Positions 16,898-27,290 of a stretch of DNA of 64,000 nt are shown one piece after another; the first letter of the stretch is position 1; each line of letters begins with the position of its first letter. The stretch comes from Plumapathes pennacea. Its lineage: Eukaryota; Cnidaria; Anthozoa; Antipatharia; Myriopathidae. Location of the stretch: positions 6,434,001 through 6,498,000 of the forward strand of contig OZ038464.1 in assembly GCA_964036295.1 (NCBI GenBank). Direction: 5' to 3'. The translations under genes and the position numbers were made by a program. The notes below the pieces were generated by a model, which was not told the origin of the DNA, ran no database searches, and worked only from the letters and a program-made list of their open reading frames with translations.

Positions 16898-18658
16898 ATG
16901 GTCATCATCTCGTGCACCGTGCCCCACTGCAACTACCAGTCAGAGAATGTGTCAGAAGCCCTGGCGATCGCACTCCTGGCCAATCATGGCATAGCTCACC
17001 AGAACCCAGCGCCCCCGACCCACAACCCAGCACTCAGAGGCCCCAAACTCAAGCGGCCCAAAGTCGACATCGGCATCTCTGTCGAGGAGTGGAACATCTT
17101 CACTCGACGGTGGGAGGTGTTTCGGGCTGGCTCTGGCATCAACGAAGCATCAGCCACCTCACAGTTATTCCAGTGTGCAGGGACCGAGCTTGGGGACAGC
17201 ATTCTCAAAACAAACCCCAACGCCACAACTGAATCCCTGCCCCAACTGCTGGCCGCCATGCGCTCTCTGGCAGTTATCCCAGTCGCTACCTGCGTCCTCC
17301 GCACCGAACTTCTACGGCTCCGCCAAGAGCGTGGCGAGCCAGCTCGATCATTCGCGGCCAGAGCCCGAGGGAAGGCAGAAACATGTGCCTTCACCACCAA
17401 ATGCTCATGCGGAAGATCGGCAGACTACACGGATCACGCCATTCGTGACGTCATCTTGAATGGCCTCTACGACTGCGACATACGCCGGGAAGTCCTGGGC
17501 GTTACAGACATACTCCAAAAGCCAGTGAACGAAGTCATCGCCCTGGTAGAAAGCAAGGAGATGGCCCGCAACGCCCTACCCTCCCCCTCCCTACCCGCAG
17601 TATTGTCATTCCAGCGTCAACAGAACCCGACCACGACCCCCGCCTCCACCCCACCCCGTGCGGACCAGGCTAAAGAGGCGAAATGCCCCGAGTGTCAGAC
17701 CACCTTCAAGATCTTCACGGAGGGAACTCGGGGCTGGAACACTAAACCCCATCAAGTGTGCATCACCTGCTACAGGGAGCAACGCTGCAGGAAGCGCCAA
17801 CAATGGGCACCACAACAGCACTCGCCCCAGGCCCCCCTATCATCCGTCCAGGCCGTAGAGTCGGAGTCGATCTCTCAGGTCGCTGCCCTCCATACAGACG
17901 GCCCCAGAGCCTCCAGCACACCTCGCAGACGCCGTCGCAGACGCCGTCGCAGACGCCGTCGCAGACGCTGCCGCAGACGCATCCACACGACCCACAGCAC
18001 CGTTAGCAGCCTGTCCGCACCGAGACTGGCCCACCATATCTTCACCAAGGGTGAGTGGCGACAAGCCCGCCTCCGAGACCACCCCAGAGTACCTCTCATG
18101 ATCTCGCTCACCCGACCAGGTCACGTTGGCAGCCACTCCAGCGGCAACGCCCCAGTGACCCAGCCTGAAGTTACCGCCATAGCCGACACAGGCGCACAAT
18201 CTGATTTATGGTCGCTGGACAGTTTCCTTGCCTGTGGTTTCTCACGAGAGGACCTCCACCCCATCAGCCTCAGCCTATCAGCAGCCAACCGTTCCCCCAT
18301 CAGCATCGAAGGGGCATTCTTCGCCCAGTTAGCCACCAAGTCTTGCAGCGGCGAGATCACGTCATGCCACAGCATGGTATACGTAAGCAGTTCGGTAACG
18401 TCAATGTACCTGTCGCACGAGTCTCTACTGAACCTTGGGCTACTGCCACCCACCTACCCGTCCATCGACGACTCCACCGACCAGCTGCGAGCCCCATGCA
18501 CTACCCCCTCCGTAAACGCTACGCGGGAGGTCAATGATAGCTGCTCCACACCTCACGACAGACGTGACGCGCCATGCTCGTGCCCCCTATGCGAAGGCGC
18601 ACCACAACGACCACCAGGGCTGCCCTTCCCCTGCACCCCCGAGAGAACGGGCGCATGA
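16898..18658 (+). CDS. gag: Gag-protease of the nested LTR element
   Basis: A 586-codon ORF from ATG 16898, 18 nt past the LTR. Residues 1-20 carry a C-x4-H-C pattern. A helical capsid-like region (about 60-220) includes WNIFTRRWEVFRAG and CSCGRSADYTDHAIRDVIL. Then come a CPEC...CITC zinc-like cluster near 265-300, a 12-bp tandem repeat coding an Arg run (residues 345-365), and an aspartic protease active site IADTGAQSDLW near 428. Gag assembles the particle and the protease cleaves it. The stop TGA (18656-18658) overlaps ATG 18655 of the RT frame (ATGA). Whether this is real stop-start coupling or an indel in a once fused frame is open. Confidence 0.75.
   Translation: MVIISCTVPHCNYQSENVSEALAIALLANHGIAHQNPAPPTHNPALRGPKLKRPKVDIGISVEEWNIFTRRWEVFRAGSGINEASATSQLFQCAGTELGDSILKTNPNATTESLPQLLAAMRSLAVIPVATCVLRTELLRLRQERGEPARSFAARARGKAETCAFTTKCSCGRSADYTDHAIRDVILNGLYDCDIRREVLGVTDILQKPVNEVIALVESKEMARNALPSPSLPAVLSFQRQQNPTTTPASTPPRADQAKEAKCPECQTTFKIFTEGTRGWNTKPHQVCITCYREQRCRKRQQWAPQQHSPQAPLSSVQAVESESISQVAALHTDGPRASSTPRRRRRRRRRRRRRRRCRRRIHTTHSTVSSLSAPRLAHHIFTKGEWRQARLRDHPRVPLMISLTRPGHVGSHSSGNAPVTQPEVTAIADTGAQSDLWSLDSFLACGFSREDLHPISLSLSAANRSPISIEGAFFAQLATKSCSGEITSCHSMVYVSSSVTSMYLSHESLLNLGLLPPTYPSIDDSTDQLRAPCTTPSVNATREVNDSCSTPHDRRDAPCSCPLCEGAPQRPPGLPFPCTPERTGA
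17928..17985 (+). repeat. 12-bp tandem repeat inside gag (Arg run)
   Basis: CGCCGTCGCAGA-type units repeat about five times in frame, giving an uninterrupted basic run in Gag. Likely replication slippage. Confidence 0.8.
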
Positions 18659-21330
18659 AGGCATGGCTCCTACAGCGCTACTCTGCGTCCACTTTCAACA
18701 CATGCCCTCACCGAGCACTCCCTTGCATGGAGGGACCAGCAGTGGAGATCCATGTTGATCCCGCTGCCACACCCAAGGCCTGCCACACCCCTGCAAATGT
18801 GCCCCTCCATTGGCAGCAGCAGGTATACGACGACCTCCTCCGCGCTGAAGCCCTTGGCGTCATCGAGCACGTGCCCTACGGCGAACCCGTGACCTGGTGT
18901 CACAAAATGGTCATCACACGGAAGCACGACGGATCCCCACGAAGAACAGTCGACCTCTCGCCACTCAACAAGTTCTGCCAGCGGGAGACGTTCGCGACAG
19001 AGTCACCATTCCACTTGGCGCGCCGTATACCCAAGGACATCCGGAAGACGGTGACAGATGCCTGGAATGGTTACCACAGCGTTCCCCTTCGCCCATCTGA
19101 CAGACACTTGACCACCTTCATCACGCCATTTGGCTGCTGGCGCTACATGAGGGCACCACAAGGCTTCCTATCATCAGGAGACGGCTATAATCGCCGCTTC
19201 GACTCCATCCTCTCCCCGATGGAGCGCAAGGAATGTGTGGATGACACCATCCACTATGACAGCGACCTAGAAGAGCACTGGTGGAAGACCATCAACTTCC
19301 TCACCCGCGTTAGGCAGGCAGGCATCGTCCTCAACCCCAAGAAGTTCCAATTTGCAGAATGCAGCGTCAACTTCGCCGGTTTCAGGGTGTCGGACCAGAC
19401 CATCGAGCCGCTACCCAAATACCTTGACGCCATCCACTACTGATATTAGGAGCTGGTTCGGCCTCGTCAATCAAGTATCCCACTACGCACAGCTGCGTGA
19501 CACCATGGCGCCCTTCAAACCCTTCCTCAACGCATGCCACACATTCGCGTGGACACCCGAGCTGGAGGAAGCCTTCCAAGCGTCAAAGGAGGCCATTGTC
19601 AAAGCCATCCGCCAGGGTGTTGAAATCTTCGACAAAACGCACGTGTCTCTGCCCCGACTGGTCCAAGCGTGGCATCGGCTACTTCCTTCTCCAGCAACAC
19701 TGCAGCTGCCCATCTGGCGTCCCCGACTGCTGCCCTGACGGATGGAGGATTACCCTCGCTGGCTCACGGTTCCTATCATCGGCAGAGCAGCGCTATGCAG
19801 CCATTGAGGGAGAAGCCCTGGCCGTAGCCTGGGGCCTCGAACAGACCCGTTACTTTACACATGGATGCGACAACCTAGTTGTCATAACTGACCACAAACC
19901 CCTGGTCAAGATATTTGGTGACCGTACCCTCGACGAAATCACCAACTCGCGCCTGTTCCGCCTAAAGCAGCGAACCCTCCCGTGGAGATTTGACATTCAG
20001 CACATGCCCGGGAAGAGCAACCATGCTGCTGATGCAGCCTCGAGATACCCCTCACCATCCAGCTCTGTAAACAACACCTTCCCTGACCCACCCAGCGTCC
20101 CCGACCTCGCAGAGTCAATGCTAATGGCCGCCATCCGCAGCGACACTCAGGAGTTTGGCATCATTTCCTGGGCCCTCCTCACACAAGAGACAGCCACGGA
20201 CACATTTCTGATCCACCTGCTGAGACTCACAGAGCAAGGAGGCCTCGATCGAGACGACCCGGCCCTTGGCAGCTTTCGGCCCATCTGCGACTCTGTCTAT
20301 GCCCAAGACGGCGTCCTCCTGTACCAGGACCGCGTGGTGATCCACCAAACCCTCCGCCATCAAGTTCTCCAGCACCTCCACGCTGTTCACCAGGGGACCT
20401 CCACCATGGAGCAGCGAGCCCGTGCCATCGTCTTTTGGCCCGGGATGTCGAAGGACATCCGAGAAACGAGGGAAGGATGCACCGACTGCAACAGAAATGC
20501 CCCCTCACAGGCCGCAACACCACCTCTGCCATCCCCACCACCATCAACCCCATTCGAAGCCGCATTCGCCGACTTCTTCGACCACGGAGGCCAGCACTAT
20601 CTCGTTGTAGGAGATCGCCTCTCCGGCTGGGTGGTGGTGTTGAGCTCAACAGCAGGCACCACCCTTGGGGGCTCCGCTGGACTGGTCCGTCACCTACGCT
20701 CGTTCTTCAGCACATTCGGGGTACCAGAGGAGCTCTCCAGCGATGGCGGCCCAGAATTCATTGCGAAGCATACCGAAGACTTCCTCCGACTCTGGGGCGT
20801 GAGGCACCGCATATCCTCTGTCAGCTTCCCACAGTCTAATGGGAGAGCCGAGGTAGCAGTAAAGACCGCCAAGCGCCTCCTGATGTCTAACAGTCTAACA
20901 GTCTGGACCACAACCGCTTCCTGTGCGCCATGCTTCAGCTGAGGAACACCCCCGATCCTGACTGCAACCTCTCCCCGGCGCAGATCATCTTCGGACGCCC
21001 GCTACAAGACCCCCTGGCCTTCGTCAACCGCCTGGAGAAGTACTCCAATCCCCACATCCAAGTGGGACAGATCGGGAGTGGTAATGGAATCGCCCGGTCA
21101 TGACCAGTACCGTGTGAAGGTCGACGGGTCCGGAAGGCTTGCACTTCGCAACCGCCGCTTCCTCCGTGCATATACCCAAGCCACCCCAACCATCACGCCA
21201 CGACAGCAGGCGGCAGCAGACCCCCCCGACAGCAGCGCTGGACAGCAGTACACACCCCCCCCACCCACAACAGCAGCCCCTGACGGCCCCTCCAGAGAAG
21301 ACCAAACGGAACCCGAGGCCTCTTCCAATC
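18655..21330 (+). pseudogene. pol: RT-RNase H-integrase of the nested LTR element
   Basis: RT (18655-19443): VDLSPLNKFC, DAWNGYHSVPL, APQGFLSSGDGYNRRF and catalytic CVDDTIHYD. The frame breaks at 19441. Another frame carries DIRSWFGLVNQV to about 19640 and shifts again to RNase H (CPDWSKRGIGYFLLQQ, then LSSAEQRYAAIEGEALAVAW and TDHKPL). Integrase: zinc part H-x3-H...C-x2-C (HLHAVHQG; CTDCN), core D in ADFFDHGG, D in LSSDGGPEF, E in SNGRAEVAVK. Near 20890 a small duplication (AACAGTCT) shifts the frame, and the C-terminal integrase part (RNTPDPDCNLSPAQIIFGRP) follows one frame over. The breaks make it inactive. Confidence 0.88.
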
Positions 21331-21410
21331 CCCCGAGCCCCATACTGGCTTACCCGAGTCCGCTAACCTACGTCATACTTCGTCACTGTAGGTTCCCGGA
21401 CTGGGGGGGA

Positions 21411-21706
21411 TGAAAGGACTACCCGCTGACCAACAGTCAGCCCCGAACCACCGCTGACCAACAGTTAGCTCCGAACTACCGCTGACCAAAGTTAGGAAGC
21501 GGTCGGCCATTTTGTTGTTCTCCACGAGCGAACTCACATGCACGTCAGCGCGTCCCTGTGATTGCGCTTTATCGGTTATTGTAAGTCAGTGACTTTTGAT
21601 ATATTGATTTCCTGTTATGTTGTTACTTAGCTCGGTGTTCAAATTGTATTGTAGGACTTATCATCGTCGTCATTAAATTTAAAATCACGATCGAGGAGTT
21701 TCTTCA
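21411..21706 (+). repeat. 3' LTR, 296 bp
   Basis: Second copy of the 16587-16879 LTR, preceded by a G-rich polypurine tract and followed by TAATG. Confidence 0.95.
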
Positions 21707-21708
21707 TA

Positions 21709-22824
21709 ATGTTTCCGAAAAGTGGCTTGACACTTCTTAAATCTGATTTGCCAAGCACAAGGGAATATTCATCTCTGGATGGTGTTTTGGCAAATTATAT
21801 GGCCAGAGTAAACATCCCAGGCAATGGCAACTGTTTCTTTCAATCAGTAGCTCACGCCATAAAAAACACAATAATCCCAACCCAAACTATTTCAAGAGAA
21901 GTGGTCAATCATCTTGATTCACTGGGATTATTAAATGTGTGTGATGACGTATGTGGTAAACTGAGGAAACTTGTTGTTGATGAGTGGATAACCTACCCTG
22001 ATCAGTATAAGCCATTTTTGACTTGTGAACAGACATTTGAAACTGAAGCAAGACTATTTCTCAATGATGGGCACTTCGCAACCCAGCTTGGCAATTCCAT
22101 GCCTCTTGCCATGGTAAATGTTCTGAAACTTCCAGTGGTTGTAGTAACAGAACTGGAAAACTTACCAGTTTTACCGATTACACCAAGGGAAAGCATTCAG
22201 TGTTTGCCAATCTTTATTGCCTTTGACCAGTCAGGTGCTGGTCATTATGATGCTGTTGTTCAGATACCAAAGTCTAAACCATCTTGTAAAGTGCAGAAAC
22301 CCATTGTTGAGAAGAATGAGGGTAGTTGCTGTCGCTGTGGGCAAGGTGCAAAAAAGAAAGAGAAAGGCAACACATCCTGTGATCAGTTTAAAAAAAGATG
22401 CAAGTGCTTTCAAAGTTTGAAAGGTTGCACAGAGAAGTGTCAGTGTCTGGGCTGTGAAAATCCTCATGGCAAGAAGATTAATGAAAATCAGAAGACCAAC
22501 TCCAGCACAGGAACAAGAAAAAGGCGGGCAGCAGATATGACAACAGGATGCATGTCAGGAAATGACTTCATGGCTAAAAGACCAGGCCAGAATCCCAATA
22601 TCTACCAATGGACCTTTCTAGAAGAACTAGTGCTTGTACAGCTACTACAAACCCAGTTTTCCAACATTGACATTGACATGGCTACTATTCATGTGCAGTA
22701 TCAACAACTTGTGGATAATGCTGAAATCTATCCAAAGACGTTTCATCAAATCACAGGCAAAGTAGTGTCATATCTAAATGACAATAAGGTGTTTCAGACA
22801 TTGTTGAAGGAACAGATCCGGTAA
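21709..22824 (+). CDS. OTU-domain cysteine protease with Cys-rich domain (3' part of transposase/OTU gene)
   Basis: A 371-codon open frame. OTU fold: VNIPGNGNCFFQSVAHAI supplies the catalytic Cys (residue 46) and GAGHYDAVV the catalytic His near 181. OTU proteases remove ubiquitin-like modifiers. A Cys-rich segment (residues 207-255: CCRCGQG...CKCFQSLKGCTEKCQC) resembles CXC/tesmin-type zinc modules. The C-terminus has WTFLEELVLVQLL and no motif. The apparent ATG (21709) lies in the target duplication, so it is only the continuation of the frame ending at 16586. Before the LTR insertion the two were contiguous. OTU proteases fused to transposases occur in several eukaryotic transposon groups. 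Confidence 0.75.
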   Translation: MFPKSGLTLLKSDLPSTREYSSLDGVLANYMARVNIPGNGNCFFQSVAHAIKNTIIPTQTISREVVNHLDSLGLLNVCDDVCGKLRKLVVDEWITYPDQYKPFLTCEQTFETEARLFLNDGHFATQLGNSMPLAMVNVLKLPVVVVTELENLPVLPITPRESIQCLPIFIAFDQSGAGHYDAVVQIPKSKPSCKVQKPIVEKNEGSCCRCGQGAKKKEKGNTSCDQFKKRCKCFQSLKGCTEKCQCLGCENPHGKKINENQKTNSSTGTRKRRAADMTTGCMSGNDFMAKRPGQNPNIYQWTFLEELVLVQLLQTQFSNIDIDMATIHVQYQQLVDNAEIYPKTFHQITGKVVSYLNDNKVFQTLLKEQIR

Positions 22825-23204
22825 AACTGGTTCATATAGGTACAGTTAGGTAGTACTTAATTCATCTCAAGCGTTTTCAATATTAGGATTTTCCTGTTTG
22901 TAGATAATTGTTGTCTGTTTAACTCTTGGGAGTGAAAGGGATAATTAGTCATGATAAATGATTCGATGTATCAGTAATATGGTTCAGCCGTCAACTGATG
23001 AGAAAATCCATTAATGGCTTAGGGCCTATTTACAAGAGGCAGGGTTACCTCAGCATACTAGGGTTACCCTGGTGCTTTAACATTTCCTCTTTCGTGCTTA
23101 CAAGTTGGCAGGACAACATAACCTGAGTTACCCATGTAAACACGCTTATAAAAAAAGAGAGGAAATTTTAAAGTGCTAGGTTCACCCTTGTGCCTTAGAT
23201 GCCA
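22825..23204. other. AT-rich spacer, no gene
   Basis: No ORF or motif recognised. A GGGTTACCTCAGCATA / GGGTTACCC phrase repeats near 23043-23070. Confidence 0.4.
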
Positions 23205-23865
23205 TTGATTATACTGTCAATATTATCAACAATGATTTGGAAAAGTAGAAAAATATTTTTTGCTATTATGCACCAACATTGCATCAATGTCAAAGGAAGG
23301 GGTGCAAGGTATAATGTGTTCTATTTCATATACCAACCCCTAGAATAACCTTAGCATAACAATAACATTAACAGTATGAAAAACATCAACATGATAACTC
23401 CTATACCCTATTTGTGGTATAAACTCGTAAGAATCTGCTGGTCGATTAAAATTTCTAAAAATAATTTTGATGTTTAAATAAAAATATTGTTATTTACATT
23501 ATATATTGCGACTTCAAAGATTTCATGGCCTAGATGCCTAGTGTTCAATCAGCATTGGTCTCATTCTTAATAAATAAAATATACTGTCAATATGATCAAT
23601 GATTTGGAAAACTAGAAAAGTATTTCTTGCTATGATGCACCAACATTGTATCAATGTCAAAAGGGCCCACCCCTAGAATAACCTTAGCATAACAATAAAA
23701 TTAACAGTATGAACAACATCAATGATAACTCCTATACCAAATTTGTGGTATAAACTCGTAAGAATCTGCTGGTCAATTAAAATTTCTAAAAATAATTTTG
23801 CTGTTTTTAAATAAAAATATTGTTATTTACATTATATATTGCAACTTCAAAGATTTCATGGCTCA
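23205..23865. repeat. AT-rich tandem duplication, two ~300-bp units
   Basis: Unit 1 (about 23205-23535) and unit 2 (about 23578-23865) share ATACTGTCAATAT, GCACCAACATTG, CCCTAGAATAACCTTAGC, TTGTGGTATAAACTCGTAA and TTTACATTATATATTGC in order. Unit 1 has an extra ~30 bp around 23298-23330. Noncoding. Confidence 0.85.
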
Positions 23866-24041
23866 GTATTATCTAATTAACATGACTATGAATAGGGGTG
23901 TGTAATCATATCGTACTACAACCTTTACAGCGTGGCTTGCTCCGAGAGTTTTTTGTCTGTGAGTTTTGTAGTGAAATATCAATCGGAGAATAAATTAGAA
24001 AGCATGTTCTATCACATTTTCGAAACAGTGGCGACCACTGA

Positions 24042-25373
24042 ATGGAAAATCAACTTGCGGGTTTAAACGGGAAGTTCAATACGCTGAACTTTCGAATCAA
24101 CAAAACCGAAGAAATTTTGAACCAGAATGACTGTCTGGCGGTAGAACGCCAGAAAACGTCGCTGGAGAACATATCAGAAGCCGTTAACTCTCTCAAAGAG
24201 ACCATAGAAAAAAAAAGTTTGCTAAGGGAGAGACAGAAGACAAAGAAATGGACTTCAGAATTCAAGGAAACTCTCAGCCGGGCAGACAAATGCATCAAGG
24301 AGTTGACAAATCAAATCGAGCGAATCGATTGCGATTTGAAACAAGCGAACGCTCTCCTCGAACACAAGCAGGCTATTGAGCTAGAGGAAGAGAAGAACAA
24401 GCTTCAGCAAGAGGCCACCGAGCGAGCCCATGCTGAAGAACTAGAATTTGAATGGAAAAAACTCGAGCTACAACAACAACATGAGCAGACAAAGCTGGGA
24501 CCCCATTTCGCAAGCAACAGCAGTGGAACAGTGAGAATGCCCAAACTGGTAATCACCAAGTTCAGTGGAACGCCTCGGGACTGGCTACGTTTTTGGGGAC
24601 AATTTGAAACGCAAATCGACAAGTCAACAGTTCCCGCACTCGCGAAGTTCTTTTATCTGAAGGAACTAGTGGAGATAAAGGTGGGAAATCTAATCGATGG
24701 CCTTCCCTTCACCAAAGAGAGAAACACCAAAGCAAAGGATCTGCTCGTCAGACGCTACGGAAACACAAGCGAAGTTGTAGGAGCCTATGCGCGGAACATT
24801 CTAGAGCTACCAACAGTTAAGGAGAGGGACGTAAAGAAGATTCACGAATTTTATGAAACCCTACAGTTCAACGTCGAATCCCTGCAGACGTTACAAAGTC
24901 TAAATAAACTCGACGCTGTGGTAAGGTTCACATTTGACAAGCTGGAGGTGATTAAGAACGAGCTCGCGATGGTTAACGAGAACTGGAGCAAGTGGACCTT
25001 CATGCAGTTTTTGGAAGCACTAGAAAAATCGACAATTAGCAATCCCAGACAAGGAAATCAGAATTCCATGAGCTCCAACAACCACGCCGAAAGATCGAGA
25101 TCGTTTTTCTCCAAACGAGAAGAAACCGCAAACCAACCGACGCGGGGCTGTTTGTATTGCTCAAGCGGAAACCACAAGGCCATTAGCTGCAACAAAGTCG
25201 TAAAACCTGAAGAGAGGAGGAAGATTCTGGCCGAGAAGCGCTTGTGTTTCAACTGTACTGGCACAAACACAGAGCTATGGATTGTAAAAGTAAGAACACT
25301 TGCCAAATCTGCCAAGGAAAACACCACACGTCAATATGTGACAAATCACAGACACCTCGCAAACCCGGAATGA
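24042..25373 (+). pseudogene. gag: BEL/Pao Gag (DUF1759-like)
   Basis: A 443-codon ORF with an N-terminal coiled coil (residues 20-155, Glu/Lys-rich), then the capsid-like DUF1759 region beginning PKLVITKFSGTPRDWLRFW, then a zinc knuckle CLYCSSGNHKAISC near 370 and a second, CFNC, at about 404. The frame shifts just after CFNC: the plus-frame from 25244 holds the rest of the second knuckle (HRAMDC, CQICQGKHHTSIC) and the protease. Particle formation is its role. The tail of the 24042 frame after about residue 405 is out-of-frame noise. Confidence 0.85.
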
Positions 25374-25780
25374 CAGCTAATCACGTGGGGCAATCAACAG
25401 TAATTCACCCTGTTGTTGTCGTGAAGATCAACGGCTACAAATTCAGAGCATTCTTGGACAGTGGCGCAAGCCATTCGTACGCATCTTCCACCGCTATTAA
25501 TTTGATGAATGCCAAACCAAAGTCTACAGGACTCAGGCAAATCGCCATGCTAACTGGCATCACTACACGAACAATGCAAGTGTAAATAGTTGTTATGCAT
25601 GCCGTCACTGGGAATTTCAGACTCGACATGAACATCACCAATGTTGAAAAGCGAGAGCTGCTGAGTTTGGAAAATCCACACTATGAAAGAGTCCTCGACA
25701 AGAACACACACCTGAGGGGGGTTCACATGGATGATGACGACAAGAAGGACCAGCTGCCCATTCACAACAGTAACTGACAA
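25244..25780 (+). pseudogene. BEL/Pao aspartic protease region, truncated
   Basis: Continues from the Gag frameshift: two knuckles, then VKINGYKFRAFLDSGASHSY with the DSGA active site, then a stop at 25583. A further open piece (25595-25777) has NVEKRELLSLENPHYE and a run of Asp/Lys before sequence of another kind. RT, RNase H and integrase are absent. Confidence 0.75.
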
Positions 25781-25999
25781 ATATGAAGCTATGAGCGTGG
25801 GTCCCTCAAATAGAAACAAACAACTTGACGTCGAAATACAGGGCACGAATGTGGAGTCTCTTACTGCACTAGTCTTGTTAGGAGTACTGGAATTGAAACT
25901 AGTACTGAAACCCTTGCTTTTCCATCCATAGTTTCTCGGCAATGCTGTTCCTGGTTTGGGTTGCTTCACAATTAGTATCTGCAATCCTTTCACATTCCA

Positions 26000-27253
26000 T
26001 CATGTTGAGCAATGCCCGCAATCCCTGTCTCTAACTTGATTTGAGTTGGGGTCAATGGTTAAATCAAATTTTCTGGAAAGACTATCTCCTTGTGCTATGC
26101 AGATGTTGTGCAGAACAATGCAAGCCAAACAAGCTGATTTCAACTCTGCTGGGGTACTTTCACATTTTCGTAGTAAAATTCGCCATCGCCCCTTGAGCTG
26201 CCCGTACGCACATTCTATGACCATACGTGCCCTGCTAAGCCGGTAATTGAAGTTACTTTGCATGGGCGTGAGCACAGCATTAGTGAATGGCTTCATGAGC
26301 CATGGTTTGAATGGGAATGCCGAGTCTCCCAGAATAAGGGGAGCCACAGTTACATTACCAATGTTTTTCCCTATTGGTGGAATAATTTCCCCACCTGCCA
26401 GATCTTCCCAAAGTTTAGTCGATTTGAAAATGGTGGAATCGTGGAAGTTTCCGGGATATCCACAGCTCGCCCAAATAAAACGGTATTTGGCGTCGACCAT
26501 TGCCATTAAAATTATAGAGTAGAAATTTTTGAAGTTGTAATACTCCTTACAAGCTTCTAAACCTCCAGCAGGACATTTCAAGGGCAAGTGGCAGCCATCA
26601 ACAGCAGCCCAAGCACAGGGAAACTGCCAAAACTGTTCAGTGTCTAACATTTTCTCTTTGATGTGTGCTTCACTGGACGGGAAATGTGCCTGCACCGTCT
26701 CTCTCCACAAGTTATTAACAATTGACTCTGTAACCTCACCAACAATGGTACAAACTGTGGAAACACCGACACCAGCCATTTCAGCTATGGTGTACATATA
26801 ATCGCCTCTACCTAAACGATAGAGGCATATGGCAAGACGACATTCTGGAGAAATTGGTTCCTCACAAACTGTATCTCGTACCAAGTCGTGGCGAATCCGT
26901 CCAAGGATAAACAAAAAAGTACCTCTCGATACTCGAAACAGCTTCTTGAATCTTGCATCGGAATAAGTATTCCAAACTTTTTCCCACCAGCCAGTATTTC
27001 TTAAAACCCGGCGGCATGATCGCCTGACTTCAGTGCCGTTTCGACTGGAGTTGATCAAAATCAACGACACGAGAAGCACACGTATGTGCTTCCATCTTTC
27101 TTCATGGTAGGTCAGCAAAACATTTTGCATCATGCTCCCCCTTCTTCCTTGAATGATTCGACTTAAAAGGTGAGCCCTTCGAAATTGTTCTTCGATCCGA
27201 CCTCCCGCCATTATGAATTTCGGGGTTCGCAGCCGACTTGTACCCAGTCTCAC
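26000..27253 (-). CDS. PIF/Harbinger transposase (DDE_Tnp_4 type), intact ORF
   Basis: 417 codons without a break. N-terminal helical region with RVSRGTFLFILGRI and LAICLYRLGRGDY (helix-turn-helix-like). The nuclease follows: AAVDGCHLPLKCP (first D), GYPGNFHDSTIF, LILGDSAFPFKPWL (second D) and ARMVIECAYGQLKGRWRIL (E). These are the four signature blocks of Harbinger transposases, which cut and paste with 3-bp TTA/TAA duplications. On the right a candidate terminal sequence GGCCAGGTTCAAACG (minus strand, near 27405-27418) abuts TTA. The left end was not found. The partner Myb/SANT gene was not seen. Confidence 0.88.
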   Translation of the reverse strand: MRLGTSRLRTPKFIMAGGRIEEQFRRAHLLSRIIQGRRGSMMQNVLLTYHEERWKHIRVLLVSLILINSSRNGTEVRRSCRRVLRNTGWWEKVWNTYSDARFKKLFRVSRGTFLFILGRIRHDLVRDTVCEEPISPECRLAICLYRLGRGDYMYTIAEMAGVGVSTVCTIVGEVTESIVNNLWRETVQAHFPSSEAHIKEKMLDTEQFWQFPCAWAAVDGCHLPLKCPAGGLEACKEYYNFKNFYSIILMAMVDAKYRFIWASCGYPGNFHDSTIFKSTKLWEDLAGGEIIPPIGKNIGNVTVAPLILGDSAFPFKPWLMKPFTNAVLTPMQSNFNYRLSRARMVIECAYGQLKGRWRILLRKCESTPAELKSACLACIVLHNICIAQGDSLSRKFDLTIDPNSNQVRDRDCGHCST

Positions 27254-27290
27254 AATGCGGTTTCCAGAGACGACTGGGTACGAGTCACGA
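27236..27290. repeat. hairpin near the transposase start
   Basis: GTACCCAGTCTC (27239-27250) pairs with GAG..ACTGGGTAC (27268-27282) with a 3-base bulge, close to the transposase ATG region. Confidence 0.5.

Larger units (their letters stand above)
16587..21706 (+). mobile_element. Ty3/gypsy-type LTR retrotransposon, 5.1 kb, nested insertion
   Basis: Two LTRs (293 and 296 bp) with TG...CA ends flank gag-protease and RT-RNase H-integrase in Ty3/gypsy order, and TAATG is duplicated at both sides. A G-run (CTGGGGGGGA) lies just before the right LTR as polypurine tract. It lies in the coding frame of the transposase/OTU gene (15090-22824), so it is younger than that element. Pol has several frameshifts, so the copy is not autonomous. 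Composition is clearly more GC-rich than the flanks. Confidence 0.92.
23870..25780 (+). mobile_element. BEL/Pao LTR retrotransposon, 5' part only
   Basis: The likely end of a 5' LTR lies near 24030 (AATAAA at 23990 and an ...AACA end). It is followed by GTGGCGACCACTG, the usual primer-binding region of BEL-type elements. Gag and protease follow; the polymerase is missing because the sequence changes near 25780 shortly before the PIF/Harbinger unit. Confidence 0.7.

Noticed and set aside
16996..17400. Minus-strand ORFs across gag (also 17840-18199 and 20227-20649)
   Set aside because: Antisense shadows in GC-rich DNA opposite recognised gag, protease and integrase motifs.
21709..21711. True start codon of the OTU protein
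   Set aside because: The ATG arises from the TAATG target duplication of the LTR element; the frame continues from 16586 in the ancestral sequence.
23160..23870. CRISPR-like array
   Set aside because: Only two long diverged units, no short repeats with unique spacers; the genome is eukaryotic.
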